64,000 nucleotides of DNA from an uncultured Nesterenkonia sp. Its GTDB lineage: Bacteria; Actinomycetota; Actinomycetes; Actinomycetales; Micrococcaceae. Below, one piece after another: positions 18,465-28,588 of the stretch. The stretch is from positions 124,001 to 188,000 of the forward strand of contig CANLUC010000003.1 in assembly GCA_947494195.1 (NCBI GenBank). Direction: 5' to 3'. The notes under the pieces are model-generated. The model was given only the letters and a program-made list of their open reading frames with translations, searched no databases and had not been told where the DNA came from. The translations under genes were made by a program, and so were the position numbers. Numbering within the stretch: position 1 is the stretch's first letter; every line of letters starts with the position of its first letter.

Positions 18465-19502
18465 ATGCCCGATGATCACCGGTACCGCGTGCCGAGCGCC
18501 GCTGAGTCCGTGCAGCAGCTCGTCGACATGCTGCAGCTGCAACACCTCGATCCGAACGACGCCGCGGGGGCAGGCCCCAGCGCCGAGGACCACTTCCTGG
18601 GCCCGGTGTTCCAACAGGCGTACTGGCGAGTCTTCGGCGGACAGGTCCTCGCGCAGGCGGCGACTGCTGCGATGCAGACCGTCGAGCCGGAACGACTCAT
18701 CCATTCGGTCCACGGGTATTTCCTGCGTCCGGGAGACGCGACCAAGCCGATCCAGGTCTCGGTCGAACGGCTGCGCGACGGCGGCTCCTTCTCCGCACGC
18801 AGGAGCCAGGCCTACCAGGACGGCACCCCGATCCTGTCCATGATCGCCTCCTTCCAGCGCCCCTCCCCCGGGGTCGCGCACCAGCGGCGGATGCCGCAGG
18901 GCGTCCCGGATCCGGAGGACCTCGCGGAACCGCAGGAGCTCGTCGGCCATGTGAAACATCCGATCGTGCACGAATGGGCGCACGGCCGACCCTTCGACAT
19001 CAGGCACGTGGACCGGCCGATCTACCTGGAGGCAGACCTGGACCCACATGCCACCAGCGCCGTATGGCTGCGGACCAAGGCTCCCCTGCCCGATGATCCC
19101 AATATCCACCGTGCGGCGATCCTCTACGCCTCGGACTACACGCTGCTGGAACCGATTCTGCGTCGTCATGGGCTCTACTGGGCCAAGCCGGAGATGAAAG
19201 TGGCATCGCTGGATCATGCGATGTGGTGGCACCGCGATGCACGGGCCGACGAATGGCTGCTCTACGTTCAGCAGAGCCCCAGTGCGCAGAATGCGCGCGG
19301 GCTGGCGCAGGGCTCGATCTACAGCCGCGACGGAGCTCTCGTGGCTTCGGTGGCCCAGGAGGGCATGGTCCGTCCACCGGAAGGTCTGCGACCGAAGCTC
19401 TCTGAGAAGGTGCAGCAGACCCTGGTCCACAGCTCCCGAGCCACCCGGCAGGTCAACAAGAAGTACTCACAGACCTGGTCCTCGCGCTACCTGGACAGCT
19501 GA
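18465..19502 (+). CDS. tesB: Acyl-CoA thioesterase II
   Basis: A 345-aa double-hotdog thioesterase that hydrolyses acyl-CoA to free fatty acid and CoA. The N-terminal hotdog includes FGGQVLAQAATAAMQTV and HSVHGYFLRPGD; the C-terminal one includes MWWHRDARADEWLLYVQQSP and the conserved Gln in VASVAQEGMVRP. The ATG at 18465 has GGAAGGA seven bases upstream. It may affect the acyl-CoA pool used by fadB and by the ole cluster, but nothing in the sequence links them directly. Convergent with mshA, one base apart. Confidence 0.94.
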   Translation: MPDDHRYRVPSAAESVQQLVDMLQLQHLDPNDAAGAGPSAEDHFLGPVFQQAYWRVFGGQVLAQAATAAMQTVEPERLIHSVHGYFLRPGDATKPIQVSVERLRDGGSFSARRSQAYQDGTPILSMIASFQRPSPGVAHQRRMPQGVPDPEDLAEPQELVGHVKHPIVHEWAHGRPFDIRHVDRPIYLEADLDPHATSAVWLRTKAPLPDDPNIHRAAILYASDYTLLEPILRRHGLYWAKPEMKVASLDHAMWWHRDARADEWLLYVQQSPSAQNARGLAQGSIYSRDGALVASVAQEGMVRPPEGLRPKLSEKVQQTLVHSSRATRQVNKKYSQTWSSRYLDS

Positions 19503-19503
19503 G

Positions 19504-20790
19504 TCAGCTGCTGCCCACCAGGGCCACACTGCGATAGGCCTGCAGTGTGGCGGCGGCGGTAGCCTCCCAGGAGTAGGAGCCGGCGGTCGCTGCGGCTGCC
19601 ACGCTGTATCGACGCCACGCGTCGCGGTGACGCACCAGCCAACGGAGGTGTCCTGCCCATTCGTGGGGATCCAGGCTGGGAATGAGTCTGCCGCTGCGAC
19701 GATGTCGCACCAGCGAGGAGAGCCCGCCGACATCGTGTGCGAGCACCGGAGTGCCGCAGGCCATGGCCTCCAGCGCCACCAGTCCGAAGGACTCGCTGTA
19801 GGAGGGCATCAGCACGGCGTCGCTGCGCCGGAAGAGCTCAGCAAGCTCCTCATGCGGCAGAGGAGGCACCGCGTGCACGCAGTCCGCCACGCCCGCCGCG
19901 GCGGCGGCGGCCTGCAGATCAAACAGATCCTCTCCGCTCTGACTGCCGGCGACGACGAGCTCCACCGGAATCTCAGGCAGCGCGCGGCGAAGCTCCCCGA
20001 GAGCTTTGACGGCGACCTGGGGCCCCTTATGGGGCTGCAGCCGGCCCGCGAAGGCCAGGCGCAGCGGTCTTGCCTCGAGCGGGTCGCTGCGGGGATCTTT
20101 GCCCCGCGGAGGGTGAAACACGCTCAGGTCGACGCCGGGCCTGACCAGCGCGATGCGGGTGCCGTCGAGCTCGAAGAGCCGCTTGAGGTCAGCGATCTCG
20201 CGGTCGGTGTTGGCGGTGATGAGGTCTGCCGCCGCTGCGATGCGGGCCTCGGCGAGCCGACGCTGCGGATTCTCCGCCGTGCTCGGGTCACGTTCGCGCT
20301 TGACCGCGGCGATCGTGTGCATGGTGTGCACCAGGGGCGCACCGAGCTCCTGGGCGATCTTGATCCCGGCGAGACCGGAGATCCAATAGTGCGAATGGAC
20401 CGCGCTGACCTGGGTAGAGTCCGCTGCCTCAAGACTGCGCAGCGCTCGCTGGGTGAGTGTGTCGATCTGCCCGACCAGGAGCGACTTCTCGGACCGTGCC
20501 TGGGGGCCGACGGCGAGGGTATGAACGCGCCGACCGTCGCTCAGCACCTTGAGCCGGTCGGCGCGCAGCGGCTGCTCGGCGTCGGCGTCGGTGGTGACGA
20601 TGTCCACCGCGACGCCGGCCTGGGCCAGTGCCCGGCTGAGCTCGTTGACGTAGACGTTGAGCCCGCCGGCGTCGCGGCTGCCGGCCTGGGCCAGCGGAGA
20701 GGTGTGCAGGCTGACCATCACCACGCGCATGAACTGATGACCGGTCTGCGGTGCTCCGCGGAGCGCCGAGGGGACGCAGTCGGTGGACAT
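19504..20790 (-). CDS. mshA: MshA-like glycosyltransferase (D-inositol-3-phosphate glycosyltransferase)
   Basis: A 428-aa GT4 family enzyme. MshA motifs are clear: SLHTSPLAQAGSRDAGGLNVYVNEL, HSHYWISGLAG, HTMHTIAAVKRERD, and the nucleotide-sugar site ESFGLVALEAMACGTPVLA. MshA transfers GlcNAc from UDP-GlcNAc to inositol 3-phosphate, the first step of mycothiol synthesis. I chose ATG 20790, which has GGAGAG upstream; ATG 20730 lies just before the conserved core. The remaining mycothiol genes are not in this window. A less likely alternative is a related sucrose-synthase-like transferase. Confidence 0.85.
   Translation of the reverse strand: MSTDCVPSALRGAPQTGHQFMRVVMVSLHTSPLAQAGSRDAGGLNVYVNELSRALAQAGVAVDIVTTDADAEQPLRADRLKVLSDGRRVHTLAVGPQARSEKSLLVGQIDTLTQRALRSLEAADSTQVSAVHSHYWISGLAGIKIAQELGAPLVHTMHTIAAVKRERDPSTAENPQRRLAEARIAAAADLITANTDREIADLKRLFELDGTRIALVRPGVDLSVFHPPRGKDPRSDPLEARPLRLAFAGRLQPHKGPQVAVKALGELRRALPEIPVELVVAGSQSGEDLFDLQAAAAAAGVADCVHAVPPLPHEELAELFRRSDAVLMPSYSESFGLVALEAMACGTPVLAHDVGGLSSLVRHRRSGRLIPSLDPHEWAGHLRWLVRHRDAWRRYSVAAAATAGSYSWEATAAATLQAYRSVALVGSS
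19524..19550. terminator. Hairpin at the tesB/mshA convergent junction
   Basis: CCACACTGC (19524-19532) and GCAGTGTGG (19542-19550) form a perfect 9-bp stem with a 9-base loop, 22 bases past the tesB stop and inside the 3' end of mshA. It could end tesB transcription. Confidence 0.5.
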
Positions 20791-20866
20791 GTGGCTCTCC
20801 ATGACGCCGCGCGAAGTCTCGACGCGGCTGAGGGTGTGGTGGTTCGGTGCTTATGCTACAGCGCGG

Positions 20867-22321
20867 TCATGGTCGGAGGTATTCCGCGCACTGCTGGTCG
20901 GAGTGCTCTCCGGGCAGTTCTCGGCTCAGCACCCAGAGCCCCTCGTCGTCTTCGATGACCGTCTCGAAGCCCAGTCGCTGGGCTCGGTCGAAGGCTTGTG
21001 TCGGCGTGAGGGGATCGGATCCTCCCAGCTCCTCCACCTGGTCATCGATGATGATCCAGGTCAGATTCGCCTCGTCGGTGGTGCCGTTGAGGCCCACCGA
21101 CGTGCGGTCCAGCAGATGCGGCACCGCGGTATCGGCCGCCTCCACGCAGACACCGTCGGGGACCGCGTTCACAACACGCTGGTGGGCCTGGGCACGCTCA
21201 TCCATGCTCCAGTTCTCGGCTGTGACCGTGCGTTGGAGCGGAAACACCCCGGGAAATGCGAGCGTGCCCACCAGCCCCACCGCTATGACCGCCCCTGGAA
21301 GCACGACCGCCAGCGACCTGACCTGCGGCCGGCTCAGAATCAGCCGGCGCGCGACGTCGAACCCGGCGAGCAGAAAGATGGGCGCCAGGATCGCGTCGTA
21401 TTGATAGATGACCTCCCAGACGTTCTGCCGATCGTTGAACAGCCGCGAGAGCAGGATCGGAGCTCCAAGGACCACATAGGGCGAAGCCAGCGGCAGCAGA
21501 AGCAGCGGGAGGAAATGCAGCGCCCACAGGCCGAGCTTCACCGGGTGGTCGAAGAGCAGACCCACGGCGTTCCACGGCTGGGTCAGCAAGAATGCCACCG
21601 CCGCACCGGCGCTGGACCCCAGGGCGGTGAACTCCCAGTAGCCGAACTCCCCGGCAGCCGAGAAATGCGGGATCACCACCTCGACGGCGAACCAGTATCC
21701 GGCGACGCCCAGCACGGCAGTCGTCGCCGCAGGCGCCCAGGCCCGCTTCCACGCGAGCACCATCGCCAGCGCGATCAGGGTGACCCCCATGTCCTCGCGC
21801 ACCAGCAGCAGCAGCGACCCCAGCCCGGCTGCAAGCCACATCCTGCGCCGCTCGATGCCCCAGATGACCCAGCCGATGATCGGCACGCCGAAGGCGATCT
21901 CGTGAAAGTCCCAGTTCACCAGGGCCTGAAAGGGCCAGAAGAGGAGCAGCGCGACGGCCGCGAGCAGCGCAGGAACGTGACTGAACCAGCCTCGCACGAC
22001 GAGGTAGACCGGCAGCGCCGTGGAGACCAGCAGCGCGATCATCGCGATGTTGAGCATCCGCGGGTCGTCCCAGATCCAGTACAGCGGCACGAGCGCGGCG
22101 ATGATCGGGTGGAAATGGTCTCCCAGCAGGTGAAAGTCCTCGCCCTTGATCGGGACGATGGGCGCTTTGAACATCGCGTATTGGCGAACGGCCTGGTCGA
22201 AGATGCCGAGGTCGTAGCCCTTGGCCTCAAAGTTGCGGAATCGCAGCACAGAATGCGCCAGGTACAGCAGAGCGGCCGCCGTCATGACGGCGGCCAGCTG
22301 GAGTCTATGCGGTCTGGACAA
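20867..22321 (-). CDS. DUF2079 family multi-span membrane protein
   Basis: A 484-aa protein with about ten hydrophobic helices in the first 390 residues and a soluble C-terminal domain. The N-terminal signature FEAKGYDLGIFDQAVRQYAMFKAPIVPIKGEDFHLLGDHFHPI is that of DUF2079, a family resembling polyprenyl-phosphate-dependent glycosyltransferases; activity is unproven. The start is unsure: a TTG at 22321 directly abuts the tRNA, while ATG 22285 is the first ATG. Neither has a good ribosome-binding site, and the gene may be expressed from the tRNA promoter. Confidence 0.82.
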   Translation of the reverse strand: MSRPHRLQLAAVMTAAALLYLAHSVLRFRNFEAKGYDLGIFDQAVRQYAMFKAPIVPIKGEDFHLLGDHFHPIIAALVPLYWIWDDPRMLNIAMIALLVSTALPVYLVVRGWFSHVPALLAAVALLLFWPFQALVNWDFHEIAFGVPIIGWVIWGIERRRMWLAAGLGSLLLLVREDMGVTLIALAMVLAWKRAWAPAATTAVLGVAGYWFAVEVVIPHFSAAGEFGYWEFTALGSSAGAAVAFLLTQPWNAVGLLFDHPVKLGLWALHFLPLLLLPLASPYVVLGAPILLSRLFNDRQNVWEVIYQYDAILAPIFLLAGFDVARRLILSRPQVRSLAVVLPGAVIAVGLVGTLAFPGVFPLQRTVTAENWSMDERAQAHQRVVNAVPDGVCVEAADTAVPHLLDRTSVGLNGTTDEANLTWIIIDDQVEELGGSDPLTPTQAFDRAQRLGFETVIEDDEGLWVLSRELPGEHSDQQCAEYLRP

Positions 22322-22322
22322 G

Positions 22323-22395
22323 TGCCCCGGGGGGGATTCGAACCCCCGACCAGCGGATTAGAAGGCCGCTGCTCTATCCCCTGAGCTACCGAGGC
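22323..22395 (-). tRNA. tRNA-Arg (anticodon TCT)
   Basis: A 73-base cloverleaf on the minus strand: acceptor GCCTCGG pairing CCGGGGC with one T-G pair, D stem GCTC/GAGC, anticodon loop CTTCTAA, T arm GGGGG-TTCGAAT-CCCCC, discriminator A. The 31-39 pair of the anticodon stem reads C-U, a mismatch. CCA is not encoded. TCT decodes AGA and AGG, rare in GC-rich genomes. Confidence 0.96.
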
Positions 22396-22665
22396 GTGGA
22401 CGCGCAGGAATGGCCTTCCCGCGCAGGTCCAGGCAGAGAGTCTACCTGGTCTCCCCCTCTGGGTTCTCGCAGACGCGGTGGTTTTCCCCAGGCACGGTTC
22501 GACAGCGTGGAGACGGATGTGTCTCCACAGACCGCGGGACTGGGTGTCGATCCTCCGCCTGGCTGCCCAGACTGGGTGCACCCCCACATCGCGGCACCAC
22601 GGCGCTCGAGGTGGGCGGGGAGCACAGCTCCTACCCCGACCGCCGTGAAGAGATGGAGGGCAATG
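22396..22665. other. Intergenic region between tRNA-Arg and ssb
   Basis: Holds the promoters of tRNA-Arg (minus strand) and ssb (plus). TAGACT on the minus strand at 22439-22444, about 44 bases before the tRNA 5' end, is a possible tRNA -10 box. I see no gene or strong hairpin. Confidence 0.4.
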
Positions 22666-23160
22666 ATGAGCGAGACAATCACCGTGCGAGGCTTCCTCGG
22701 TGGCGAGGTCGAAGACTTCACCACCCCGCAGGGCCTGCCGATCTCGAACTTCCGACTGGGCTGCACCCCCCGCCGCTACGACCGCAAGTCGGAGAAATGG
22801 GTCAATGGGGAGACCAACTGGTACACGGTCTCTGCGTTCAGGCAGCTTGCCCAGAACGTCAAGAGCAGCCTTTCGAAGGGGGACCCCGTGGTCGTCACCG
22901 GAAGGCTGCGGGTCCGCCAGTGGGAGAACGACAAAGGGCAGCGTGGCACCTCGGTGGAGATCGACGCCGAGTCCGTGGGCTATGACCTCACCTTCGGAAC
23001 GGGGTCATTCACCCGGTTGGCGTCCTCCTCCACACAGGAGGACGGTGGTCGCGACGCCGCTCCAGGGGGCTCTGCGGCACACGGCTCCGAGAGCTCCGAC
23101 ACGGACCCGGAGTCCGGCGACCGCGAGCTTCAGGGGGCCGGACAGGGTGCTCCCTTCTGA
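22666..23160 (+). CDS. ssb: Single-stranded DNA-binding protein
   Basis: A 164-aa OB-fold protein (residues 1-110: ITVRGFLGGEVEDFTTPQGLPISNFRLG through NWYTVSAFRQLAQNVKSSLSKGDPVVVTGRLRVRQW) with an acidic, Gly/Ser-rich tail. The very end (GAGQGAPF) lacks the usual acidic DDDIPF tip that recruits partner proteins, and the gene is not beside rpsF-rpsR, so it is probably a second SSB paralogue. GGAGGG precedes ATG 22666 at six bases; ATG 22663 is too close. Confidence 0.9.
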   Translation: MSETITVRGFLGGEVEDFTTPQGLPISNFRLGCTPRRYDRKSEKWVNGETNWYTVSAFRQLAQNVKSSLSKGDPVVVTGRLRVRQWENDKGQRGTSVEIDAESVGYDLTFGTGSFTRLASSSTQEDGGRDAAPGGSAAHGSESSDTDPESGDRELQGAGQGAPF

Positions 23161-23197
23161 CCGGCGCCTCCTCACCTGTGGCGGGCCACGGAACGCG

Positions 23198-23232
23198 AAG
23201 GCCCGCCTGCATCATGGATGCGGGCGGGCCTT
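23198..23232. terminator. Bidirectional terminator between ssb and ettA
   Basis: AAGGCCCGCCTGCATC (23198-23213) pairs with 23217-23232 over 16 bases with one G-U, around an ATG loop, with A and T residues at the stem base. It lies between the convergent stops of ssb and ettA and can serve both. Confidence 0.88.
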
Positions 23233-23253
23233 GGCTTGCGCGGCGGGCCTTCG

Positions 23254-24936
<1,683 letters not shown>

Positions 24937-24943
24937 GGTCTCC

Positions 24944-24949
24944 AGGCTA
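24944..24949 (-). promoter_or_regulatory. Candidate -10 box of ettA
   Basis: TAGCCT on the minus strand, separated from the ettA ATG by GGAGACC. The short distance implies a start at or within a few bases of the codon. Confidence 0.42.
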
Positions 24950-24998
24950 GTCGGCGGAGCAGAGATTCTGCTAATGGACCACTCTCGAGACGACCGAC

Positions 24999-25814
24999 TC
25001 AGCTGATCAGGTCCAGCTGATGCGGTCTGCGTCCGGTGGCGCCGCGCAGCTCCACGCGCCAGCGCTGAGACGCCAGCTCGGCCACGTCCTCCACTGCGAA
25101 CTCCGCCTCCGCAGACTGCGGGGCCCTCAGCAGCATCCCGGCGAGCAGTCCTCGGGCGTGCTTCGCGAAATGCGTGACGACCTTGCGTGTGCCGTCACGC
25201 TCGGTGACGCTGTTGACCACCAGCGTCTGCTCGGGGGCGGGGCGATAGACCTGCGCGTAGGAGCTGGAGCGGGCATCGACCACGAGCTGATCTCCCACCA
25301 GGGTGTCGAGCGGGTCCTTCAGCGCGTCCTTCCAGAAGCTCCCCAGAGGACCCGGGCGGGTGCGCGCAGGGGCGGCTCCCGGGCCCTCTACGGCCCCTGA
25401 GCCGGTCAGCGTCACGCCCATGGAGAGTCGATACGCGGGAATCAGGTCCGTCAGCGATGTCAGTCCGAACAGACCGGAGAAGACGAGCACGTCGCGCTGG
25501 GCTCGTGTCAGCTGTTCCGGATCCAGTGAGCCGGCGTCCAGGGCTTCGTAGAGCACACCGGTGTAGATCTTGTGCGCGGGAGCGGTGGGCGCGCTGAACA
25601 ATTCGGTGTTCGCCCGCACCTCCCTCATGATCCGGGCGCCCACTTTCAGCGTCTCCTGTGCGGCCTCGGTGCCGCTGAGCGCGACCAGCGCGCGCATGAC
25701 CGCGCGGCGCTGCTCGGCCAGCTCGGGCACGGCGAGTCGCTCCGGGTCCACCGGCGGCGCGCTGCTGTCCTGCGGTGGCGTCTTGCCTTCAGAAGGCGGG
25801 AGAAAGATCAGCAC
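24999..25814 (-). CDS. yaaA: YaaA family peroxide stress protein
   Basis: A 271-aa protein of the UPF0246/YaaA family, known in E. coli to lower free iron and protect DNA during peroxide stress. Recognisable segments are the start LIFLPPSEGKTPP, the LYEALDAG region, VLVFSGLFGLTSLTDLIPAYRLSMG, and the ending with KHARGLLAG. The start is a GTG at 25814. TAGCCT ends six bases upstream with no ribosome-binding site, suggesting a leaderless message. Confidence 0.92.
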   Translation of the reverse strand: MLIFLPPSEGKTPPQDSSAPPVDPERLAVPELAEQRRAVMRALVALSGTEAAQETLKVGARIMREVRANTELFSAPTAPAHKIYTGVLYEALDAGSLDPEQLTRAQRDVLVFSGLFGLTSLTDLIPAYRLSMGVTLTGSGAVEGPGAAPARTRPGPLGSFWKDALKDPLDTLVGDQLVVDARSSSYAQVYRPAPEQTLVVNSVTERDGTRKVVTHFAKHARGLLAGMLLRAPQSAEAEFAVEDVAELASQRWRVELRGATGRRPHQLDLIS

Positions 25815-25820
25815 CGATCA

Positions 25821-25826
25821 AGGCTA
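25821..25826 (-). promoter_or_regulatory. Candidate -10 box of yaaA (leaderless)
   Basis: TAGCCT on the minus strand, six bases before the GTG start at 25814. There is no room for a Shine-Dalgarno site. Confidence 0.45.
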
Positions 25827-25890
25827 ACAACGCCGCAGCCAGGCTCGGGCCAGCCGGGTTCAGGGCCGTGGAGAATCGGTGCCGATCCCG

Positions 25891-25896
25891 TAGGAT
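25891..25896 (+). promoter_or_regulatory. Candidate -10 box of rnpB
   Basis: TAGGAT, nine bases before the first paired base of P1 of RNase P RNA, the right distance for its promoter. A -35 is not clear. Confidence 0.4.
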
Positions 25897-25904
25897 GATG
25901 AGCC

Positions 25905-26316
25905 GGGACGGGTCGGTCAGACCATCGCGGCCCAGACTGCGGCCCGCTGTTCACAGCGGATAACTGTCTGCGCGCCGAGGAAAGTCCGGGCTCCACAGGG
26001 CAGGATGGTGGGTAACGCCCACTCGGGGAAACCCGCAGGCCAGTGCCACAGAAAAGAGACCGCCGGCGGCACTCGATGTCGCTGGTAAGGGTGAAACGGT
26101 GGTGTAAGAGACCACCAGCGCCTCAGGTGACTGAGGCGGCTCGGCAAACCCCATCCGGTGCAAGGTCGAACAGGATGTGCTTGAAGGCTGCCCGCCTGAG
26201 CATCCGGGTTGATCGCTTGAGGTCCGTGGCAACACGAGGCCCAGATGGATGATGGTCCCGGCAGGTGAGCAATCACACTCGCCGGACAGAACCCGGCTTA
26301 TCGACCGACCCGTCCC
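25905..26316 (+). ncRNA. rnpB: RNase P RNA, bacterial class A
   Basis: The catalytic RNA that trims tRNA 5' ends. Recognised from the conserved core GAGGAAAGTCCGGGCTCCACAGGGCAG (25977 onward, split here as CR-I), AAGGGTGAAACGGTG, and the 3' conserved ACAGAACCCGGCTTAT. Ends are set by P1: GGGACGGGTCGG (25905-25916) pairs perfectly with CCGACCCGTCCC (26305-26316). About 412 bases, normal for Actinobacteria. Confidence 0.97.
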
Positions 26317-26505
26317 CCTCCAGCCATGTCCGGCTTCGCCTGCTGACATCACGCCCTGCCCGCGCGCCCTTCGGCTAGACTCGCTCTCGGACACATCGGC
26401 GTGTTCACCCCGCGTGGCGTGAGGCCAACGCGGCGCAGGTTCGTGCACGCACCCCCGATGGTCCGACTAGACAATGACGTCTTAAACGTGAGGACACATC
26501 TGAAC
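26317..26505. other. Intergenic region between rnpB and the GAPDH gene
   Basis: Carries the presumed promoter of the GAPDH gene. TAGACT at 26376-26381 is one possible -10 box. The frame of the GAPDH gene is open through much of it, but homology to the family starts only near 26506. Confidence 0.35.
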
Positions 26506-28017
26506 ATGCCCACTGAAGCAGAACAGCACCTGCGCAGCTGGATAGACCGAGAGGCTCAGGCGGAGGCCATGATTCCGCTCATCGGCCGGCTCTACCGAGA
26601 CAACAATGTCGTCACCGGGATCTATGGACGCCGCCTGGTCAACCGGTCGGCCATCGACATACTCAAGGCCCATCGCTTCGCCCGCCAGGTCGACGAGACC
26701 GAGCTGCCCGTGTCCCAGACACTTCCCCTCGTTCGAGCCTTGACGGAGCTGGACCTCGGCGCCGCGAGCATAGACATCGCCCGTCTGCATGCCCGCTATC
26801 GGACCTCCGCCCACGCCGCCTCAGGCGATCTCGACTCCTTTCTGCGGGAGGAGCTGGCCGAGGTTCTCGGACGCGCGGGTCAAGGGCTGGCCCCGCCCCG
26901 CGACGTCGTCCTCTACGGCTTCGGCCGGATCGGACGTCTGCTGGCCCGCATCATCCTCGGCAACGCCTCCTCGGCCTCGGGGCTGCGGCTGCGCGCCATC
27001 GTGGTGCGCCAGGGTGCCAAGGATGATCTCGCCAAGCGCGCCTCGCTGCTGCGTCGCGACTCGGTCCACGGTCCTTTTGAGGGCTCGATCAGAGTCGACC
27101 AGGAGAACCAGGCGATCATCGCCAACGGCACGTTCATCAAGGTCATCTACGCCTCCGATCCTGCCGCAGTGGACTACACCGCGCATGGGATCTCGGACGC
27201 GGTCCTCGTGGACAACACGGGCCGGTGGCGCGATGAAGAGGGCCTCAGTCAGCATCTGCAGGCCAGGGGCGTCTCCCGGGTGCTGCTGACCGCTCCGGGC
27301 AAGGGTGAGCTGAAGAACATCGTCTTCGGGGTCAACCACGAGCAGATCGGTGCGGAGGACCAGATCCTCTCGGCCGCCTCATGTACCACCAATGCGATCA
27401 CCCCGGTGGCAAAGCTGATGGATGATGCCTTCGGCATCGATCACGGGCATGTGGAGACCGTGCACTCCTACACGAATGACCAGAACCTGATCGACAACTT
27501 CCACTCCGGCGAACGCCGGGGCCGTTCCGCCGCGCTGAACATGGTGCTCACGGAGACGGGCGCCGCGAAGGCAGTGGCCAAGGCGCTCCCGCATCTGAGC
27601 GGCAAGCTCTCCGGCAACGCCATCCGCGTGCCCACACCCGATGTCTCGTTGGCGATCTTGAACCTCGAGCTTCAGAGAGCGACGACGAAGGATGAGCTCA
27701 ATCGATTTCTGCGTCGGGAATCGCTCGAGGGCCCGCTGCATAAGCAGGTCGACTACATCGATTCCGCCGAGGTGGTCTCCACCGATTTCGTGGGCACCCG
27801 CGCCGCCGGCATCGTCGATGGACTGGCGACCATCGTCAACGGTCGCCAAGCGATCCTCTATGTCTGGTATGACAACGAGTTCGGCTACTCCGCGCAGGTG
27901 GTCCGCGTGCTGGAGCACATGACCAACAGCGCCCCGGTGAAGTATCCGCGGGTGGAACCCGGACTTCTTGCATCGAGCAGTGCGTCGAGCAACGGAACCG
28001 CACTGCCCACGACCTAG
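26506..28017 (+). CDS. Large-type glyceraldehyde-3-phosphate dehydrogenase
   Basis: A 503-aa GAPDH of the actinobacterial long form (C. glutamicum GapB-like), about 160 residues longer than ordinary Gap. The extra N-terminal domain contains EAMIPLIGRLYRDNNVVTGIYGRRLVNRSAIDILKAHRFARQ. The NAD(P) site is LYGFGRIGRLLARI and the catalytic cysteine is in SAASCTTNAITPVAK (about Cys293). GapB of this type favours gluconeogenesis in C. glutamicum; the direction here is inferred. ATG 26506 fits the family start; AGG lies 13 bases upstream, so initiation is uncertain. Confidence 0.88.
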   Translation: MPTEAEQHLRSWIDREAQAEAMIPLIGRLYRDNNVVTGIYGRRLVNRSAIDILKAHRFARQVDETELPVSQTLPLVRALTELDLGAASIDIARLHARYRTSAHAASGDLDSFLREELAEVLGRAGQGLAPPRDVVLYGFGRIGRLLARIILGNASSASGLRLRAIVVRQGAKDDLAKRASLLRRDSVHGPFEGSIRVDQENQAIIANGTFIKVIYASDPAAVDYTAHGISDAVLVDNTGRWRDEEGLSQHLQARGVSRVLLTAPGKGELKNIVFGVNHEQIGAEDQILSAASCTTNAITPVAKLMDDAFGIDHGHVETVHSYTNDQNLIDNFHSGERRGRSAALNMVLTETGAAKAVAKALPHLSGKLSGNAIRVPTPDVSLAILNLELQRATTKDELNRFLRRESLEGPLHKQVDYIDSAEVVSTDFVGTRAAGIVDGLATIVNGRQAILYVWYDNEFGYSAQVVRVLEHMTNSAPVKYPRVEPGLLASSSASSNGTALPTT

Positions 28018-28023
28018 CGCGGA

Positions 28024-28476
28024 TCAGCCCTGGGGTCGAATCCGACTTCTGCTCGGATCCCAGGCAACACCGGCGGCGCTGGCGTCCATGGCTTCATTGC
28101 TCAGGGCGTCGGCGTCGCCGTTCTCCTTCCGCGGGATCCAGGTGTAGCGCACCTGCATGGGGTTCATGACGGCTGCGGCCTCGGAGGCCAGGCGTCGCAT
28201 GTCCTCGTGCTTGATCTTCCAGCGTCCGCTCATCTGTTCCACCACGAGCTTGGAGTCCAGCTTCACTTCGACGAAGGCCTCCGGATCCAGCTCGCGGGCA
28301 AGCCGGAGACCTTCGATGAGCCCGGTGTACTCGGCGACGTTGTTGCTCGCCTTCCCCAGCGGGGTGGCCTTGGTGGCCAGGATCTGACCTGCTTCATTGC
28401 GGACCAGGGCCCCGGAGCCGGCGATTCCGGGATTGCCGCGGCTTCCGCCGTCGGCCTCGACGAACAGAGTGGTCAT
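28024..28476 (-). CDS. RNase H-like protein (stand-alone)
   Basis: A 150-aa RNase HI-type domain: acidic residues in VEADGGSRGNPG, NNVAEYTGLIEGLRLA, VKLDSKLVVEQMSG and KENGDADALSNEAMD form the metal site for cutting RNA of RNA-DNA hybrids. In many actinobacteria (Rv2228c type) this domain is followed by a CobC/phosphoglycerate-mutase-like phosphatase; here the protein ends about 17 residues after the RNase H domain. No remnant of the phosphatase is visible in the six bases before the convergent GAPDH gene. Confidence 0.9.
   Translation of the reverse strand: MTTLFVEADGGSRGNPGIAGSGALVRNEAGQILATKATPLGKASNNVAEYTGLIEGLRLARELDPEAFVEVKLDSKLVVEQMSGRWKIKHEDMRRLASEAAAVMNPMQVRYTWIPRKENGDADALSNEAMDASAAGVAWDPSRSRIRPQG
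28029..28064. terminator. Possible hairpin terminator after the GAPDH gene
   Basis: CCTGGG and ATCCGA (28029-28034, 28040-28045) pair with TCGGAT and CCCAGG (28053-28064) with a five-base bulge. It lies within the 3' end of the RNase H gene and just past the GAPDH stop. Confidence 0.45.
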
Positions 28477-28519
28477 GGCTCACGCACCTTCATGGACTGC
28501 TGGATATGGGGCTGCTCCC

Positions 28520-28536
28520 CGCCCCGGTTCGGGGCG
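28520..28536 (-). terminator. Short GC-rich hairpin after nif3
   Basis: CGCCCCG-GTT-CGGGGCG, a perfect 7-bp stem with a three-base loop, in the 112-base gap between nif3 and the RNase H gene. It would separate the two genes transcriptionally. Confidence 0.6.
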
Positions 28537-28588
28537 AGTCTCTGTGTGCGGGTATTCAGGGCCGAAGTCCTCGGGGTCGGGGCTGAAG

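Noticed and set aside
18434-18475. 13-codon leader-like open frame overlapping the tesB start
   Set aside because: AGGAG is only two bases from its ATG, it encodes no regulatory codon run, and no antiterminator pairing was evident; mentioned only as context for the tesB promoter.
20783-22384. Long open frame on the plus strand opposite the DUF2079 gene
   Set aside because: It is the mirror frame of a GC-rich membrane-protein gene; its translation is low-complexity (Gln, Arg, His-rich), matches no family, and runs into the tRNA.
22323-22395. tRNA-Arg considered as an integration site
   Set aside because: No integrase, no direct repeat of the tRNA 3' end and no compositional change was found on either side.
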